Shown in pieces: positions 1-12,000 of a stretch of 64,000 bases of DNA. This stretch comes from Alopecurus myosuroides. Its lineage: Eukaryota; Streptophyta; Magnoliopsida; Poales; Poaceae. Position numbers and translations under genes: made by a program. The notes below the pieces were generated by a model. It did not search any database and was not told where the DNA came from. It worked only from the letters and a program-made list of their open reading frames with translations. How positions within the stretch are numbered: position 1 is the stretch's first letter; every line of letters begins with the position of its first letter. Location of the stretch: NCBI GenBank assembly GCA_028641055.1, contig CM054058.1:82316020-82380019 (forward strand), written 5' to 3'.

Positions 1-700
1 TTCCTATGAGCTTCAAAGAAACAAATCATGTTTTACTGAAAATAGTATGTTGTCAATCATGTTAATGCTTGAACAATGATATTGCACGTCTTTATTTTGT
101 GAATACAAAAAATTATTTAGTTAAACTAAATGAAATAAGTAATAATAATCTTGAATTCAAATGATATTGAATTTAAATAATCATGAATCTAAATAATTAT
201 GAATTTAATAGGTCAAAAATTGATTATTTAATATGCCTTTTCCATTTAATATGTCTAAATTGATTATTCGATATGTCAAAAAATAAAAAAATAAAATAAT
301 CTTGAATTCAAACAATCATGCATTTAAATAATAATTAATTTAATATGTCAATATTGATTATTTAATATGTCAAAAATTGATTATTTAATATGTCTTTTCT
401 ATTTAATATGTCTAAATTGATTATTTGATATGTCGAATAATAAATAAGTAATAATAGTCTTGAATTCAAATAATCATCAATTTAAATATATTTTTTGTCT
501 TTTCCATTTAATATTTCGAAAATTGACAAATAATATGTCTATATCAAAAATTGGCAAATGGTCAAAGGTTGCCATCCGATTTGTAAATAAATTATTTATA
601 ACATTTACTATATAAATGTTAAATTACTCTAAATGGTACTATAATTTTACTATATATAGTTATGTTTAAATTTTAGGGGACCAGCAATTTGACACCCGAG
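1..700. repeat. AT-rich block with ~157-bp tandem repeat, related to CACTA-2 interior
   Basis: The stretch is very AT-rich and contains no gene. Phrases such as 'tgattatttaatatgtc' and 'cttgaattcaaa' recur; the unit near 231 is repeated near 388, a period of about 157 bp. The order of phrases (TTATTTTGTGAAT, then AATTATTTA, then GACAAATAATATGTCTATATC) matches 44500-44680 inside the CACTA-2 element. I infer a decayed or truncated relative of CACTA-2, cut by the left edge of the window. Confidence 0.55.
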
Positions 701-1029
701 CTCACCTGCTCGTGCTTGTTTCCGAAATTCAAAAGAAATATAAAAAATACTTCAAAAAAATCAGAAAAAAAAGTTGAGACAAACAAGGGGATTTTTTCCC
801 CTTCATATTAGTGTACGCCTCGTCGATCAAGGCGGATGCCATATCAGCCATCGAAGTCTTGGGGTACCGAAGCTGGAACAAGTCCTAGATATCAATATGG
901 CAGTGAGATGGTATCTCAATACCCCAGGTGCGCATCATCTTCAACTTGTCATTCGTTATATCAACGCTAGCAAAATGGATGCCGCTCTCGACAAGAAAAT
1001 CCATGAGTTCTGGACAATATTTGTCACTA

Positions 1030-1190
1030 CCGCAACATACAAAATGGAACAAATGTTAAATACCGCTGCAACAAGTATATTCTTTCAATGCAACAACAAA
1101 TGGAACAAATGGAAGAAATCTTAAATATCGCTGCAACAAGTTTACTCTTTCAATGCAACAACAAATGGAACAAAATGAGTAATGCTCATA
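1030..1190. repeat. Short tandem repeat (~60-66 bp unit)
   Basis: Two and a half copies of a unit containing AACAAATG, CGCTGCAACAAGT, CTTTCAATGCAACAACAA are seen in direct orientation. The stretch from 700 to 1030 shows nothing recognisable. Confidence 0.6.
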
Positions 1191-1213
1191 TCCTGCACAA
1201 AAATAGATCTCTC

Positions 1214-1555
1214 TTATGGATCAAAGATGAGGAATTGCTCTTTCCATATATATGAATTAAATGAAACTCTTTCCCATATAGGATTCAAATGGACACATGT
1301 TACCATATGAATCAAAATAAGCTCTCTCTCTTTCCAAATAGGATTCAAATGGCCACATGTTGCTATCCTATGCAATTTTTCTATCCTATATGAATCAAAA
1401 TAAGCTCTCTTTACAATAGGATTCAAATGGCCACTCATGTTGCTATCCTATTAAATTTTCCTATCGTGTATGAATCAAATGAATCTCCCTTTCCAATAGG
1501 ATTGAAATGGCCACATGTTGCTATCCTATACAATTTTCCTATTCTAAAGTAGTTC
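1214..1555. repeat. Degenerate tandem repeat, ~60-80 bp unit
   Basis: The phrase AGGATTCAAATGG with CCACATGTTGCTATCCTAT recurs at about 1281, 1341, 1419 and 1499 (spacing 60, 78, 80 bp). The array abuts the truncated end of the exonuclease-like fragment at 1559, so the array or its insertion probably marks the break in that gene. Confidence 0.65.
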
Positions 1556-1558
1556 ATG

Positions 1559-1861
1559 TTAGCTTGCCCATTGGAAGACAATGACATGTTTCTTGTGACA
1601 AAGTTGGATGACGGAAATATCTCGTTGATCGGCAGTGTACTCGAGATCAAGGCCAAGAAAGTTGTGTTCATCCTCGCGAAGCCATCGCTTCAAATCGGCA
1701 GTAAGACCGGGTTCCTGGGCGCTCTTTTTCGTGTAGGCGACATCGAGGCTCTTGCCATGTGCGGGCACTTCGAAAAACCAAATACCATATGGAGCCATGG
1801 TGGAGAATGGGGAAGAAAAGAGGAAAGCAAGAGAAAGAAAAAGAAGAAGAAGAGAGGCCAC
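1559..1861 (-). pseudogene. Truncated 3'-5' exonuclease-like (WRN-exo/DEDD family) fragment
   Basis: The minus-strand reading frame starting near 1861 (or at the internal Met near 1798, MAPYGIWFFEV) gives about 80 to 100 residues. It ends with GLDLEYT followed by RDISVIQLC and a stop after FQWAS. The D-x-E pair in LDLEYT, followed by a 'VIQLC' beta strand, fits the first exonuclease motif (Exo I) of plant Werner-exonuclease-like RNase H-fold proteins, which degrade nucleic acid 3' to 5'. Only this first motif is present; Exo II and Exo III would follow but are replaced by the repeat array at 1214-1555. It is best read as a broken 5' gene fragment, perhaps carried by a transposon, since CACTA-like subterminal motifs lie just beside it. 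Family assignment rests on motif recognition alone. Confidence 0.6.
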
Positions 1862-1945
1862 GGTTACTGTAGCAATTAGGGCCCCCGTCTCTGTTTTTTA
1901 TCCCTCTCCCGGTCGAAACAACTTCGAAAGTGCGCGGGAGACAAA

Positions 1946-2130
1946 TGGTTTAGGCCTTTAGTCCCTAAAAGGTCTCGAGCCAGGCGAACGGTTGCCAGAA
2001 CCCTTTTAGTCCCGGTCAGTATTACGACCTAGGACTAAAAACGTTTGAGACGAGGCGAATGGTTGCCGCCGCCTCCTCTAGCCCCAGTTCTATACATAAC
2101 GGGAACTAAAGCCGAGGACAAGAACCCCTT
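1946..2130. repeat. CACTA-type subterminal repeat remnant
   Basis: Several copies of CTTTTAGTCCCGG / GGACTAAAA in both orientations occur here, the same hairpin vocabulary as the ends of CACTA-1. No CACTA/TAGTG terminus with a matching duplication could be paired, so this is a broken end of a related element. Confidence 0.5.
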
Positions 2131-2199
2131 TTTATACAAGTGCATTAACCATCATACTCTTGCTTTTGAGGTCACCCTTCTGCCCACATGCATTGGCGA

Positions 2200-2960
2200 G
2201 CTCCTAGGTTTTTATCACTTGTCCCCCTAAGTCCAAATTGCTTGCCCCTCTAAGTCCAAGTCCTGGCTCCGCCCCTACTCTAAAGATACCGCGTCCACCG
2301 GCCTGAAACGGACACGAGTGAGGAGACACACACTGTAAGTGCCGCCCTTGATTATACGTTGTTGATAGGTGAGGCACCCGGTTTATCCGAGTAAACCTCA
2401 GCTAGAACTCGATTTTCCGAGTTTGCCGGTGAGCACTAGCCAGTGAGCCAGCGCCTAATTCTGGAGAGGTGGGACTTTGGCTGTAACTTCTGGACGTACG
2501 TGCGGTCAAAGGACGAGTAGAAATACTAAGATCCTACTATCCGGCCTGCACCATGGTACCTCGTCCCACGGTACCTCGCGCCACCACTGGACTGGACGTA
2601 CATTCCGATCATTGTAGGATCAGGCTCTGCGGGCACTTGGGCTGTCTGCTTCACATTAAATTTGACCATCGCACTGTGTTTGCGTTGGGAACGGAAGGCG
2701 AAAAACCGGAAAACGTTACGTACGAATTTTGTTGTCCGAGTCCTGTATGACACGGAATAGGACGGATGTTGTGCTGCACCCTGCCTTAACCATGAATGAT
2801 TGATCATTAGAGTCGTTCAGGAATCGTAGGAAAAAATGTCGTAAGAGTATAGCAACATTCGCGGAAAAAAAAAGCAGAATCCGAATACCGTCCCCAGGAC
2901 TGATGATGCAGTAGGCGGACCCTCAGGTGACGTGACGGGAGTATACGTAGGCACGTAGCT
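2200..2960. other. Gene-free upstream stretch of gene 1
   Basis: No recognisable coding sequence, RNA gene or element boundary was found. The right part (from about 2960) becomes alignable with the region upstream of gene 3 (about 60640 onward) and is treated as the gene 1 promoter. Confidence 0.4.
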
Positions 2961-2979
2961 CTCGTACGGCATGGGATGA

Positions 2980-3246
2980 CTGGAACCGTCCGCGTCCGCG
3001 CGCACTGGCCATCGTCTGTTTACCACGCGCATAAACACCAGTTTGGGCCGGCAGCTGCTCAGCTCAAACCTGCACCGTTTCCCGTGAAAGCTAGCACGCA
3101 TTCATGCAACACCCCTCTGTCCAAAATAAAATAAAAATGGAGACACAAAAACAGGCTCTGCGGGCCCTCTCCTTGTCAGCTTGATTTGACATTTGACGAC
3201 GACACGGCGATCTCGGTGAGCTTGCTACTTGCTAGTCCACCATTCT
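2980..3246 (+). promoter_or_regulatory. Promoter/leader region of telobox-MYB gene 1
   Basis: This stretch aligns with 60655-60835 upstream of gene 3: shared blocks include ATAAACACCAGTTTGGGC, AAAGCTAGCACGCATTC and TTGACATTTGACGAC. The last block is also found upstream of gene 2 (about 51530). Conservation in the same position before all copies indicates promoter or leader sequence. The LINE-A target site (GCTAGTCCACCATTCT, 3231-3246) lies at its end. No clear TATA box was identified in this copy. Confidence 0.55.
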
Positions 3247-4956
3247 TTTTTTTGAAACTAAGAAGGCACCAGCCCCCCGATTTCCATTAATAGAAACCAA
3301 GTTTTTACACTGACGAGCAGCTACTGACAAGAAAGAAAGCAGTCAAACCAGACATCCCGAATTCCTCCACACAGGGAAAGGAAAGGGGGACGGTGACTGT
3401 AACAGATGAAAGGACTAATTAACAGCAAGACAAATCCTCCAAGAACTGAACCAGGAAACAGAAACCTGAAGGCTAGTCCACTAAGAAATCCTTAGAATAC
3501 AGCCCACACAGTAAAGAAAAGAAACAACAGGTGCCAGCTTCAATCATCCCTTCAATCTCAGAACTATTGGCCTCCACCCTTTCGCAGCATCAAGCGTTTC
3601 ACTTGATAAGCGCACGAACAACTTGGCTCCCCAGCTGAGCGCATTCTTGTTTTCCTTTTTTACCTGCAAATTTGCCCAACATGATATCATGTTACCTATC
3701 AAAAACGTAACAACTGCAGGATCAGAGGGCCTAATATGTCTAAAACAGGCATTATTTCGCGTTTTCCAAATTGCCCACACTATCGCCGTAACCCCAATCA
3801 TGATAAGATTTCTCTCATTTTTAGAAAATTTTCTCAACCAGTCACCCAACATGTTCGTCATTGATACTGGTTTGCATTTAAAACCAAAAGCGCAACTAGC
3901 CACATTCCAAACGTAGCGCGCCAGAGGACAAGAGAAAAAAAGATGATTGATCGTTTCTTTATTTCCACAAAACTGACACAGATCATCCCCCTTCCATCCT
4001 CTACGTATCAGAACATCTTTCGTTAGGATACTCCCACGAATTGCCAGCCAAAGAAAAACCCTTGTTTTCGCCGGAATTCTAATCTTCCAAAGAAACTTGA
4101 AGGGGAATCCCAGAGTATCAATTTTTAGTGCTCTGTACATTGATCTCACCGAAAATCCCTTCTTATCTAATTTCCAAACCAACGTGTCCTCTGAATCCGT
4201 GAGGTCCACATTCTCACAGAGAGACTGAAGATCCTCCCACATCACAAGGGTATCTCCAGTCAAAGTTCTACGAAATGTGAGATTCCCCATTTTTGAAGAT
4301 AATACATCATGCACTGTGACCTCATATGATTCACAGATTGCATACAATTTTCGAAATCGAATGGAAAAGGGGCGATCGCCCATCCAAACGTCCTCCCAAA
4401 AACGGGTCTTCTTTCCATTCTCTATTATTCGTTGACAAAAAGAATAGAAAAGGTCCCGAACTTTCAAAATTCCTCTCCAAAACCAAGAGTCGCCATTCTT
4501 AACCTGGACCCCACTGAGGGTTTTGCCTTTAAGGTATTTCTTAATAAGAAGGCCTTGCCAAAGCCCCGTGGAGGTCTCTAGTTTCCAAAGCCATTTACAC
4601 AACAGTGCAATATTCATGCATCTTAAATCTTTCACCCCCAACCCACCAAATTCTTTTGGGGTGGAGACAATGTCCCATCGAACCAGATGATATTTTTTAA
4701 TCCCCTGATCTTCTCCCCAAACAAGTCGGGCCCCGTAAAAGTCCATACGTTTCTTTACCCCCTCAGGCAGAGAGTAGAACGACATCATATACAAGGGGGT
4801 GTTATTTAGGCTAGATTGAATTAAAATAAGCCTCCCTCCAATAGGCATAAGTTTGCCTTGCCAGCAACTCAACTTGCCCTCCATGTTTTCCTCACCTTTT
4901 TTCCATCTTTTGTTTAATAGCCGTTTTTGATCTACAGGGATCCCCAGATAATTCAT
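3247..4956 (-). mobile_element. LINE-A, 5'-truncated non-LTR retrotransposon
   Basis: The element is bounded by a perfect 16-bp target-site duplication, GCTAGTCCACCATTCT, at 3231-3246 and 4957-4972. A short T-run at the left edge is the poly(A) tail of a minus-strand insertion. Only the 3' part of ORF2 is present, the usual result of incomplete reverse transcription. It splits the leader exon of gene 1: sequence before 3231 and after 4972 is continuous in the corresponding region of gene 3. Confidence 0.93.
3544..4956 (-). CDS. LINE ORF2 C-terminal fragment: RT end plus zf-RVT domain
   Basis: A 470-residue open frame starts exactly at the truncated 5' end of LINE-A. It opens with YLGIPV, the conserved segment at the end of the reverse-transcriptase palm/thumb in plant L1-type ORF2. 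It continues through the GGLGVKDL and LLCKWLWKLE motifs, and ends in the zinc-binding zf-RVT domain (about residues 285-375: FLWKIRIPAKTRVFLWL, then C-x2-C in 'LCQFCGN', H in 'INHLFFSC', and C). The catalytic YADD box and the N-terminal endonuclease are missing, so it cannot mobilise itself. The absence of any internal stop over 470 codons suggests a fairly recent insertion. The Met start is fortuitous. Confidence 0.9.
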   Translation of the reverse strand: MNYLGIPVDQKRLLNKRWKKGEENMEGKLSCWQGKLMPIGGRLILIQSSLNNTPLYMMSFYSLPEGVKKRMDFYGARLVWGEDQGIKKYHLVRWDIVSTPKEFGGLGVKDLRCMNIALLCKWLWKLETSTGLWQGLLIKKYLKGKTLSGVQVKNGDSWFWRGILKVRDLFYSFCQRIIENGKKTRFWEDVWMGDRPFSIRFRKLYAICESYEVTVHDVLSSKMGNLTFRRTLTGDTLVMWEDLQSLCENVDLTDSEDTLVWKLDKKGFSVRSMYRALKIDTLGFPFKFLWKIRIPAKTRVFLWLAIRGSILTKDVLIRRGWKGDDLCQFCGNKETINHLFFSCPLARYVWNVASCAFGFKCKPVSMTNMLGDWLRKFSKNERNLIMIGVTAIVWAIWKTRNNACFRHIRPSDPAVVTFLIGNMISCWANLQVKKENKNALSWGAKLFVRLSSETLDAAKGWRPIVLRLKG

Positions 4957-4972
4957 GCTAGTCCACCATTCT

Positions 4973-5052
4973 ATTCCACGCTTTTCGAGCTAGCTCCACC
5001 CTCCCGATCTTCCTCCGCTCCCTTCCGGTCGCCGCTCCTCCCACGGGACAGG
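4973..5052 (+). other. Gene 1 leader exon 3' part and splice donor
   Basis: The sequence after LINE-A ends in ACAG|GTACGTAAT, with the donor GT at 5053-5054. The same AG|GTACGTAAT donor occurs in gene 2 (51747) and gene 3 (60943), which supports a non-coding first exon. The acceptor is at 17001-17002. The upstream exon limit is not visible. Confidence 0.6.
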
Positions 5053-5520
5053 TACGTAATTTACCGTGTACTGAGATACTCCCCACAAGCTGCGCGCGAT
5101 TTCAACCAGCCGAGACGCTGGTTTCTGCAGATCCACCACTCCGTGCTGGCCAGGCCGGCGTCGGCTCCTCGGACACCCATGAATCAGCAGTGAGCCGCCG
5201 TGACCTGCTTCCACCTGACGAGCAGCTTCACCCTCCCGATCTTCCTCCGCTCATGCACATGTCAACGTTGCTGTAGTGCGGGCGCCCCGCGGGGAGGCCC
5301 TTGTGGACTCCGTCCATGTGGGGCCAGAACCAACGGGGAGGAAGGAAGCTCGGCGTCACCGGCGTCTGCGCGAGCACCTGGTGAACGATCTCGCGGCAGC
5401 TGCAGTAGCTGCCCAAGCGTCGGGATCGTACAGGTACAACACCTTTTTTTTTTAGAAATGGGAGCCTCGGCCCCAGACAGGTACAACACCTGACTGAACC
5501 CCCCCGACCCCGAGGAGGGT
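5053..5520. other. Gene 1 intron 1, GC-rich block shared with gene 3 (part 1)
   Basis: This GC-rich sequence continues after the retrotransposon at 16365-16640. It aligns with 61000-61570 in gene 3 intron 1 (shared phrases CAGTGAGCCGCCGTGAC, CTTGTGGAC, CGGCGTCTGCGCGAGCA). Gene 2, with an intron of only ~300 bp, lacks it. The minus strand reads partly open, but no family was recognised. Confidence 0.5.
5516..5520. repeat. Left TSD of LTR retrotransposon 1 (AGGGT)
   Basis: AGGGT lies immediately before the 5' LTR and is repeated at 16365-16369 immediately after the 3' LTR. Five bp is the usual duplication length for LTR retrotransposon integrases. Confidence 0.95.
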
Positions 5521-8500
5521 TGTAACATCCCTAATTTTGCATGCATGAAACCACAAATTTAAATCATGTTTTAACCAATTAATCTATGAAATTAAATGGT
5601 TTCAGAAAATCTCACAAAAAGCACTTAATTTGGTTTCTACAATCTTGTTCTGAAAAATATTTCAATTACACCAAAGTAACACATGGTGTTGTTGGAAATT
5701 TTATAAGCTTTCCAAATTGTATTTTTGCCAAATTTTTACTTTGCAAAAAGGTCCTCAAAAGTGTGGTTTCTGTTCTGTTTTAAAAATGGAAAAGGGCTTT
5801 TCTGTTTAATCCGAAAACTCCAGGGGGTTCTGTGCAAAGCCGCCTTCTTCAACCTTTGACAGTCGGAGTAGCTGCGTGGAGGCCGTACCCGCGTCGATCT
5901 GCCACGCACCTGTGTGCTCCTCTCTTTGCGTGGATAAGCCAGGAGAAGGTCGTGGCTCCCTCTCTCTTCCTGCCTCGCCCTACTCCCATCCTCTGTCCCT
6001 GCGCCGAAGACCCAAACCCTAACCTGCTGTTGCTCGCCGGCCGCCGCGATTTGGCGCTGCCCAGGACCGCGCCGGCCTACTACGAGCACACCACGAGGAC
6101 CACCTCGTCCTGCTCTATCTCCCCGCGAAAGGAATCGTTCGAGGAAGGCCGGAATCCCTGCCGCCGTGTGTTTCTTCTCCGACTCCGGCCACCGCCGCCG
6201 TGGCCGATTCCGGCGCCACCGCTGCCCCTCCGGTCTCCTCGACCCCTCCTACGCGCTCACGGTGAGGTTGCCGTCCTCCCCATGCCCTCACCTTGGCTCC
6301 TCCCCCTCCGCAGCTTCCTGTACCCGCGCCCCGCCGGCCGCCGCCGTGCTCTTGGTCGCCGGGACTACTCCGGTGACCAAATGGTCCGCCCGCTGCCACC
6401 TACAGGCTCGTGGAGATCTCCTCTAGCTAGTGCAACAAACCGTTCCCATCAATTCGGGGTCTTTCGATCGATTTTGTGCAGAACAGAGGGATCGAACTCA
6501 AGCTGACGTCACTGTTGCATCATGCTGATGTCATATATCAGTTTTCCTATTTCAGCAGAAAAATGTTTAATATATTCCAGAAAATAATAAAACTTTGTAA
6601 AATTAATATCTCCTGATATTTTAATCAGAAAAATAAAGTAAAAATATGGGAGTGATCAGGAAAATGTACTCTTTCCAAAAATGTCAATTTCACACATGTT
6701 TGACAAAGTACAAAAATGAGCCTTATTTAATGTTGTTTATTCATTTAAAAATGGAAAAATAAGTTTTTATTCAATAAAATTAGAAAATTAAAAGTTATAT
6801 GCCAAATTGCTCAAAATGATAAATGCAATCTAGCTATGATGTTTTCAAACCCATTTGAGCTTTTAAAATTGCACTCACTTTCATAATCGTTCGAAACCCC
6901 CTCCGGGGTCTATTTCAGACAAATTCCACTAAAAATGTTTAACTGACATACGAACCCTAGCAACCCAACGATCATGTCTAGGGCTTTATTTCAGTGCATT
7001 AATATTCTCATGCATACATATTATGCATTGCATCGATGCCATGGTTGATTGTTCTTCTCTTTCAGTGTTGTTTCCCTCTCGGTAGAACGTGACTCCGAAG
7101 TGAAGGCCAACGAATCCATGACGAATACTTGATCCTAACCGACAAGTCAAGCACTTATTCCTGAAGATCTTTATCTGGTTTTCTTATGACCAAGGCAAGC
7201 ATAACCTCTTATCTGCTCATATATGCTTTTGAACAACATTTGAATCTCGTATTTTGCATTCGATTCCAAAGTATTTGATGCTAGTAGATATAGTTCACCT
7301 ATATACTGCATTGCCTCAATATCCTGATCCACTGCTCCTAGCCGCCATAGAATTGCTTGTGCGCATCGCCAGAGCCTCATATCTGCTTCGCTTAGCTTCA
7401 CATGTTTGTTACCTCTGCTCCATCCGGTTGATGAATCAGAGCTGCGATAACCTAGTATGATATGATGACGTGGTGAGATGAGGACTGTGTGGTTAACTTG
7501 ACTAAGGCTTGGACGGGAGGCCACTTGGGAAGTGGTTGTTCGTTCCGTACTTGCCAACCCTAGGAGTAAGGTCTCGCCGCGGAAACCAAGACTGAGCGTG
7601 CAACCACACGCGGGGCCTAACAGACCGCGCTCGACTAACTAACTTGTTTGGTTCTATCCGTGAGTCACGTAGTTTGGGATTTCCATCTGCGTGTGAGTCA
7701 AAAACCTTTTGGAGGTGTTTAGGGCGTGACCGGGACAAGTGATGGACGTACACGGATCTTGATCCCGACTCACAGAACAGGTGCCGTCAGGAGGTGGCCA
7801 ACTCCCTGTTGACGGGGTGGCCCTGTTTGGGTTGACTCATGGATAGGTCTCGACAAGGTAAAGGTCGTGGCCAACCACACTCTGCCGGCACATCGTCGGA
7901 ATTGTGCCAATAGCTTGGCATTAAGAGTCGGATGGTACGTGTGGGTAAAGTGTACCACCCTGCAGGGATAAATCTTTCGGAAAGCCGTGTCCACGGTTAT
8001 GGACGACTTGGTGAAAGTCACGGGGTCATAGATAACTTGAACGTGACGTAAAAGATGTTGACAATGCATGGAGGCAGTAGATGGAGGGTGCCTCCCCGGA
8101 GATGCCGGGAGGGGTGATCCTTGTAGCATGTGAGTTTCTGGGAAATAATGTTGGTGGATAAAAAGATAATGATCACAGTAGTGAGTTCCTCATCTGTTTT
8201 GAAAACCTTCTATGGGACGTGCTATTCCTCCTCGGTTTGGAAAACAAAGATTGCTTTACGCAAAATGGCCTGCATAAAACCCTTATCGAAAAGCAGCAGA
8301 TATATAATAGGTTAACTAAGTCTTGTTGAGTACCTCCCGTACTCAGGTTTGCTTAATTTTGGTTCAGGTGGAGTTCGTCACTTCAGTGATGGTTCGACGT
8401 GGACATCGACGAGTTGTTCGGGGTTCCCAGGTAGCAGCCTGGAATCTATGGGCTGGGACGTCGCCTTATGTTGCGGCCTCTTAGGCCTTTTTGGTTCTTG

Positions 8501-9051
8501 TTGATTAGCAACATATTTTTTGCCTTCCGTTGTCTGATGTCATGTTGGGTCGTGTGACCTCTGTTTGTAAGCTATACTCTAGTAACACCTGTTTAATACA
8601 ACTTCAATGTCTAGAGTGTTGCTTTGACCGGTTGTTGGTTTCGAGCTCATTGTTATACAGTTTTGGCTATGCCTGCATAGTTGTCGCAGTCGAGGGGTTG
8701 TGGAGCCGATGATCCATGTCCGAGCCCGCCTGTCGATGTGATCGGCCTGGGGCGAGGTAACCCCAGTAACCTTCGATTGTTGTTGCACTTTCTGGACACA
8801 TAGCATCTCTGTATAGCTTTGGTCCCGTTTCCTTCAGTTTCATTCGATTCGTGGATGCTTTGATATGCATAGTTGGTTATGACTAGCATGGATACAAGGA
8901 GTAGTAGACTGGGGATCCGGACTACGTGCCGATGAATCCAGTCTGCCTGCCGTTGTTTGTTGCGGCCGGGGCTGGTAACCCTGAAGCCATTGTGAGTCCA
9001 TGTCTAGGAGCACATAACAGTATGTATATCTCTGGGTCCGGGGTCGTGACA
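5521..9051 (+). repeat. 5' LTR of LTR retrotransposon 1
   Basis: Starts TGTAACATCC and ends GGGTCGTGACA. It is 3531 bp, 34 nt shorter than the 3' LTR because of one deletion just after the first 18 bases (or an insertion in the other copy). The GC-rich part (about 5860-6440) can be translated in several frames, but neither the peptides nor their shadows resemble known proteins. Confidence 0.95.
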
Positions 9052-9056
9052 AGTCA

Positions 9057-9071
9057 TGGTATCAGAGCAGG
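9057..9071 (+). promoter_or_regulatory. Primer-binding site (initiator tRNA-Met)
   Basis: TGGTATCAGAGCAGG begins 6 bp after the 5' LTR. TGGTATCAGAGC is the complement of the 3' end of plant initiator tRNA-Met, the usual minus-strand primer for plant LTR elements. Confidence 0.9.
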
Positions 9072-12000
9072 ACTGCCTGTAGGAAAACCTTACTGCTTGG
9101 TCGATGTCGAGTCTAGAGTTTATGGAAACTATTTTGAAACTTCAAATGGATTGTGAAAAACCTTCTTAGGATTCTTTTTACTTCGTATCTGGTATCGCTC
9201 TAACTCTGGGTCTCCTTACCTGTTTTGATTTGAAAAGATTCTGATTATTCAAAACTTAGGTGCCTTCTATGGCAAGACGTTCTTTTACCCAAGTTGACCT
9301 AGTGTTAAAGTTTCTAGAGTCGTGTGTGTTCCTTACTTCGTTGATTGTTGTTCAACTGGGAGATTCCTTTCCATCCTAGTCTCTTAGAGTTGTGTGGATT
9401 CCACATTCCTACATGTTTCCAAGTTCTAAATCCTGAACCTCGAGGTCTGCTTGCCATCTCGAATATATCCGTTATCCTCTGCTCAAGTTCTTCCGGAGCT
9501 ATCGTTGTTTTTGGAAAGATACTTCGTGATTGCTATTCGTAGTGTCCTTCAAGGCACTAAGATAGTAGTTATTCCTTTCTCAATGTTTTAACCTTGGACT
9601 TGAACCGAAGGTCCCGGAATGTGCTGAGTTGCAGTGGGTTGAGTCATGTGGTTTCTTAACCATGTAATGGTCACGCTATCAGTACAGGATGCTGACCTTT
9701 AACCCAAGTTCTGTTTCGTTGAATCCCGAGGAACATCTTCTACCTCAGGATAGCTAGAAAATTTCAACTCTCATAGCCATAGGTTCTCTGCTGGAACCAA
9801 AAAGGATCACAGCAAGAGTGATCATCCTGAATTCCACATTTTCGTTCTTATTTCAGTTATACCAACTCTTTTGCATGGGTTTTATAAATGAGTATTACCC
9901 TGTGCTTCAACTTGATCCGAGGATCTTCCCTGAGCATGATTCTACCCTTCAGTTGCTTTCAAATCTTTACCCGTTGTTACGGACACCAAGTTGCATATGG
10001 GTGTTGGATTCCTCCAATACATTTGCTCTTGGTTTCCGTCAGAACATTCCACCTTGGGATGTCAGGAGAAACAAACTCCAGTACCTCGTTCATCTCCAGG
10101 ACCAGGTCAAAGTTTTGTAATCCACAGATTAAAGAAGTTTCATTAGCTTCTGTTCTGTTCCACCTCGAGTATCACACTCTTATATATCAAGAGGTTGTGT
10201 TAAGTTTCATGGCCTTATTGATGAAGTGATGCTCTTACCGTATTCACCCCCCTTCCTTCAATCTTGAATGCTTGAGTATGATGGGCCAGTGCATTGATGT
10301 GTGCATCAGATGTTCCTAGCAATTCTTATTGCTTTGATAAGTCTAAGAAACATCTGTATCCTTCTTAGCACTATTGGTCACCCAGCCTCTTTTTGAAGTT
10401 GACTGTGTTACCAAACCCGTCCATTCCGGTGCATATCCTCGGTCAGAGAGTTAGGTTCATGCCAAGCTCTCATGTTCATATCAGTTGCTTTGAAAAGCAA
10501 GCCTCCTTTCAAATTCCTAGACCTAACGGTAGGTTGTGATATTCTGGTTGTCTTTCTAGAAGTATCACCAGGTTTTACCTGACCGTGATGTCTAAACCAG
10601 GAGTAATTTGAACCACTCCTCTCTCCAAGAAACTACGCTAGACACCTTGGACTAGTGGTTGAGCTTAAACAACAACTTGGAGAGTTGAAAGGCAAAAGCT
10701 CTGCCTAACTTGATCCTCTGTTAAGGAGTGTCTAGTTCCCTTGTGTTGAAGCAGGATAGTAACTCCCTAGTGGACATGCTATCATCCTAACCTTTGATTC
10801 GATTTGGGCTATCGTCAAACCAAGGCCAGATCCAAGGACTATCTTGATGGTGGTTTCACTCATGGTGTTTTACCGAGTAAACCTTCATGTCCTATGGTCT
10901 CACCAATACCTTGCCTTGTTCATATATCATATGAATCCCTCTGCCTGGAGTATCTGGATAAGCGTGCTTTCGAGCCCAACGATGACATACCTATTTATCC
11001 AAGTTGAAAGAGGTTCAATATGAACACTTGGCACTAATATTGGAAACTTTCGAGAACCAACTTTGTGTTATCACGAAGTTGTGTTCTGGATGTTCGAAGT
11101 GGCTTACTCCAGTCCATGCGCTTATGGTGAAAGTTGTCGACATGGATCTGAGTATAGTTTCCTTGTTCCTTCGGGAATAATCCCCAGTCGGTCATGCATG
11201 TGTGGACTATTCATCAGATGGTAGGTCATTACCTCCATGTATTGAAGAAGTTTACATCCACACTAAGCCACGGACTGATCGTTCGTTGAAAGGGAAGAAG
11301 TTTAAGAACTTCGTTATCTCGGTAATCATCTTTCCCACAGGGACTCCGATGTGTTTTGTCGCAAGTAATTCATGTAGGTACAACCGTCTTTCGCAAGTTG
11401 CTAATACATGAGTTCCGTAATCCTGCTCATCTTCTTGAGCTTGACATCGTAGCCCATATATTGAGAATCTAGTAGATGTGTCCCGTTGGTAACCGGTGCA
11501 AGCTCTTCAATCAAACACGTTGAGTCTCAGTTATTCAACCCACTAACCAGAGTTGAATCTCAAGCATCAAGGATGGTTGGTGTTTCCTCAAGGGTGTTGA
11601 ACAAGATCCATTTGAAAACACGGCATGGTTGATGTTGTGGTTGACACAATTAGCCGTAAGGACTCATGTCATATCTCTTTGAATCTGTAAGAACAACCAC
11701 TCTCCGTGAGAATTCTTGCCTGGCTTATTCCAACAAGTTTCCTTCCCTTTCTTCCAAACCGGAGTTTTACATTGACTGGATGACCTATAGAAGGCTTGTC
11801 GTGAGCCTGCTGTCGGTATCTATAACATCCAACAGAACCTGAAAGTTGATTCTTCCAATGCCTCTTCGTTGATCCTCCAAACTTTTCTCTCAGTGGAAAC
11901 AAGTTCACCATGAAAACATCTCTTGGTCTTTTGCAACCGCCATGGATCAGATTCCTTTTTCAAGTTGTTTAAACTTGAAGTTCCGTTCATCCCACACATT

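Noticed and set aside
5832..6506. 224-codon open frame, repeated at 13145-13819
   Set aside because: Part of the LTRs of retrotransposon 1. Multiple frames are open at once and no domain is recognisable, so no gene is called.
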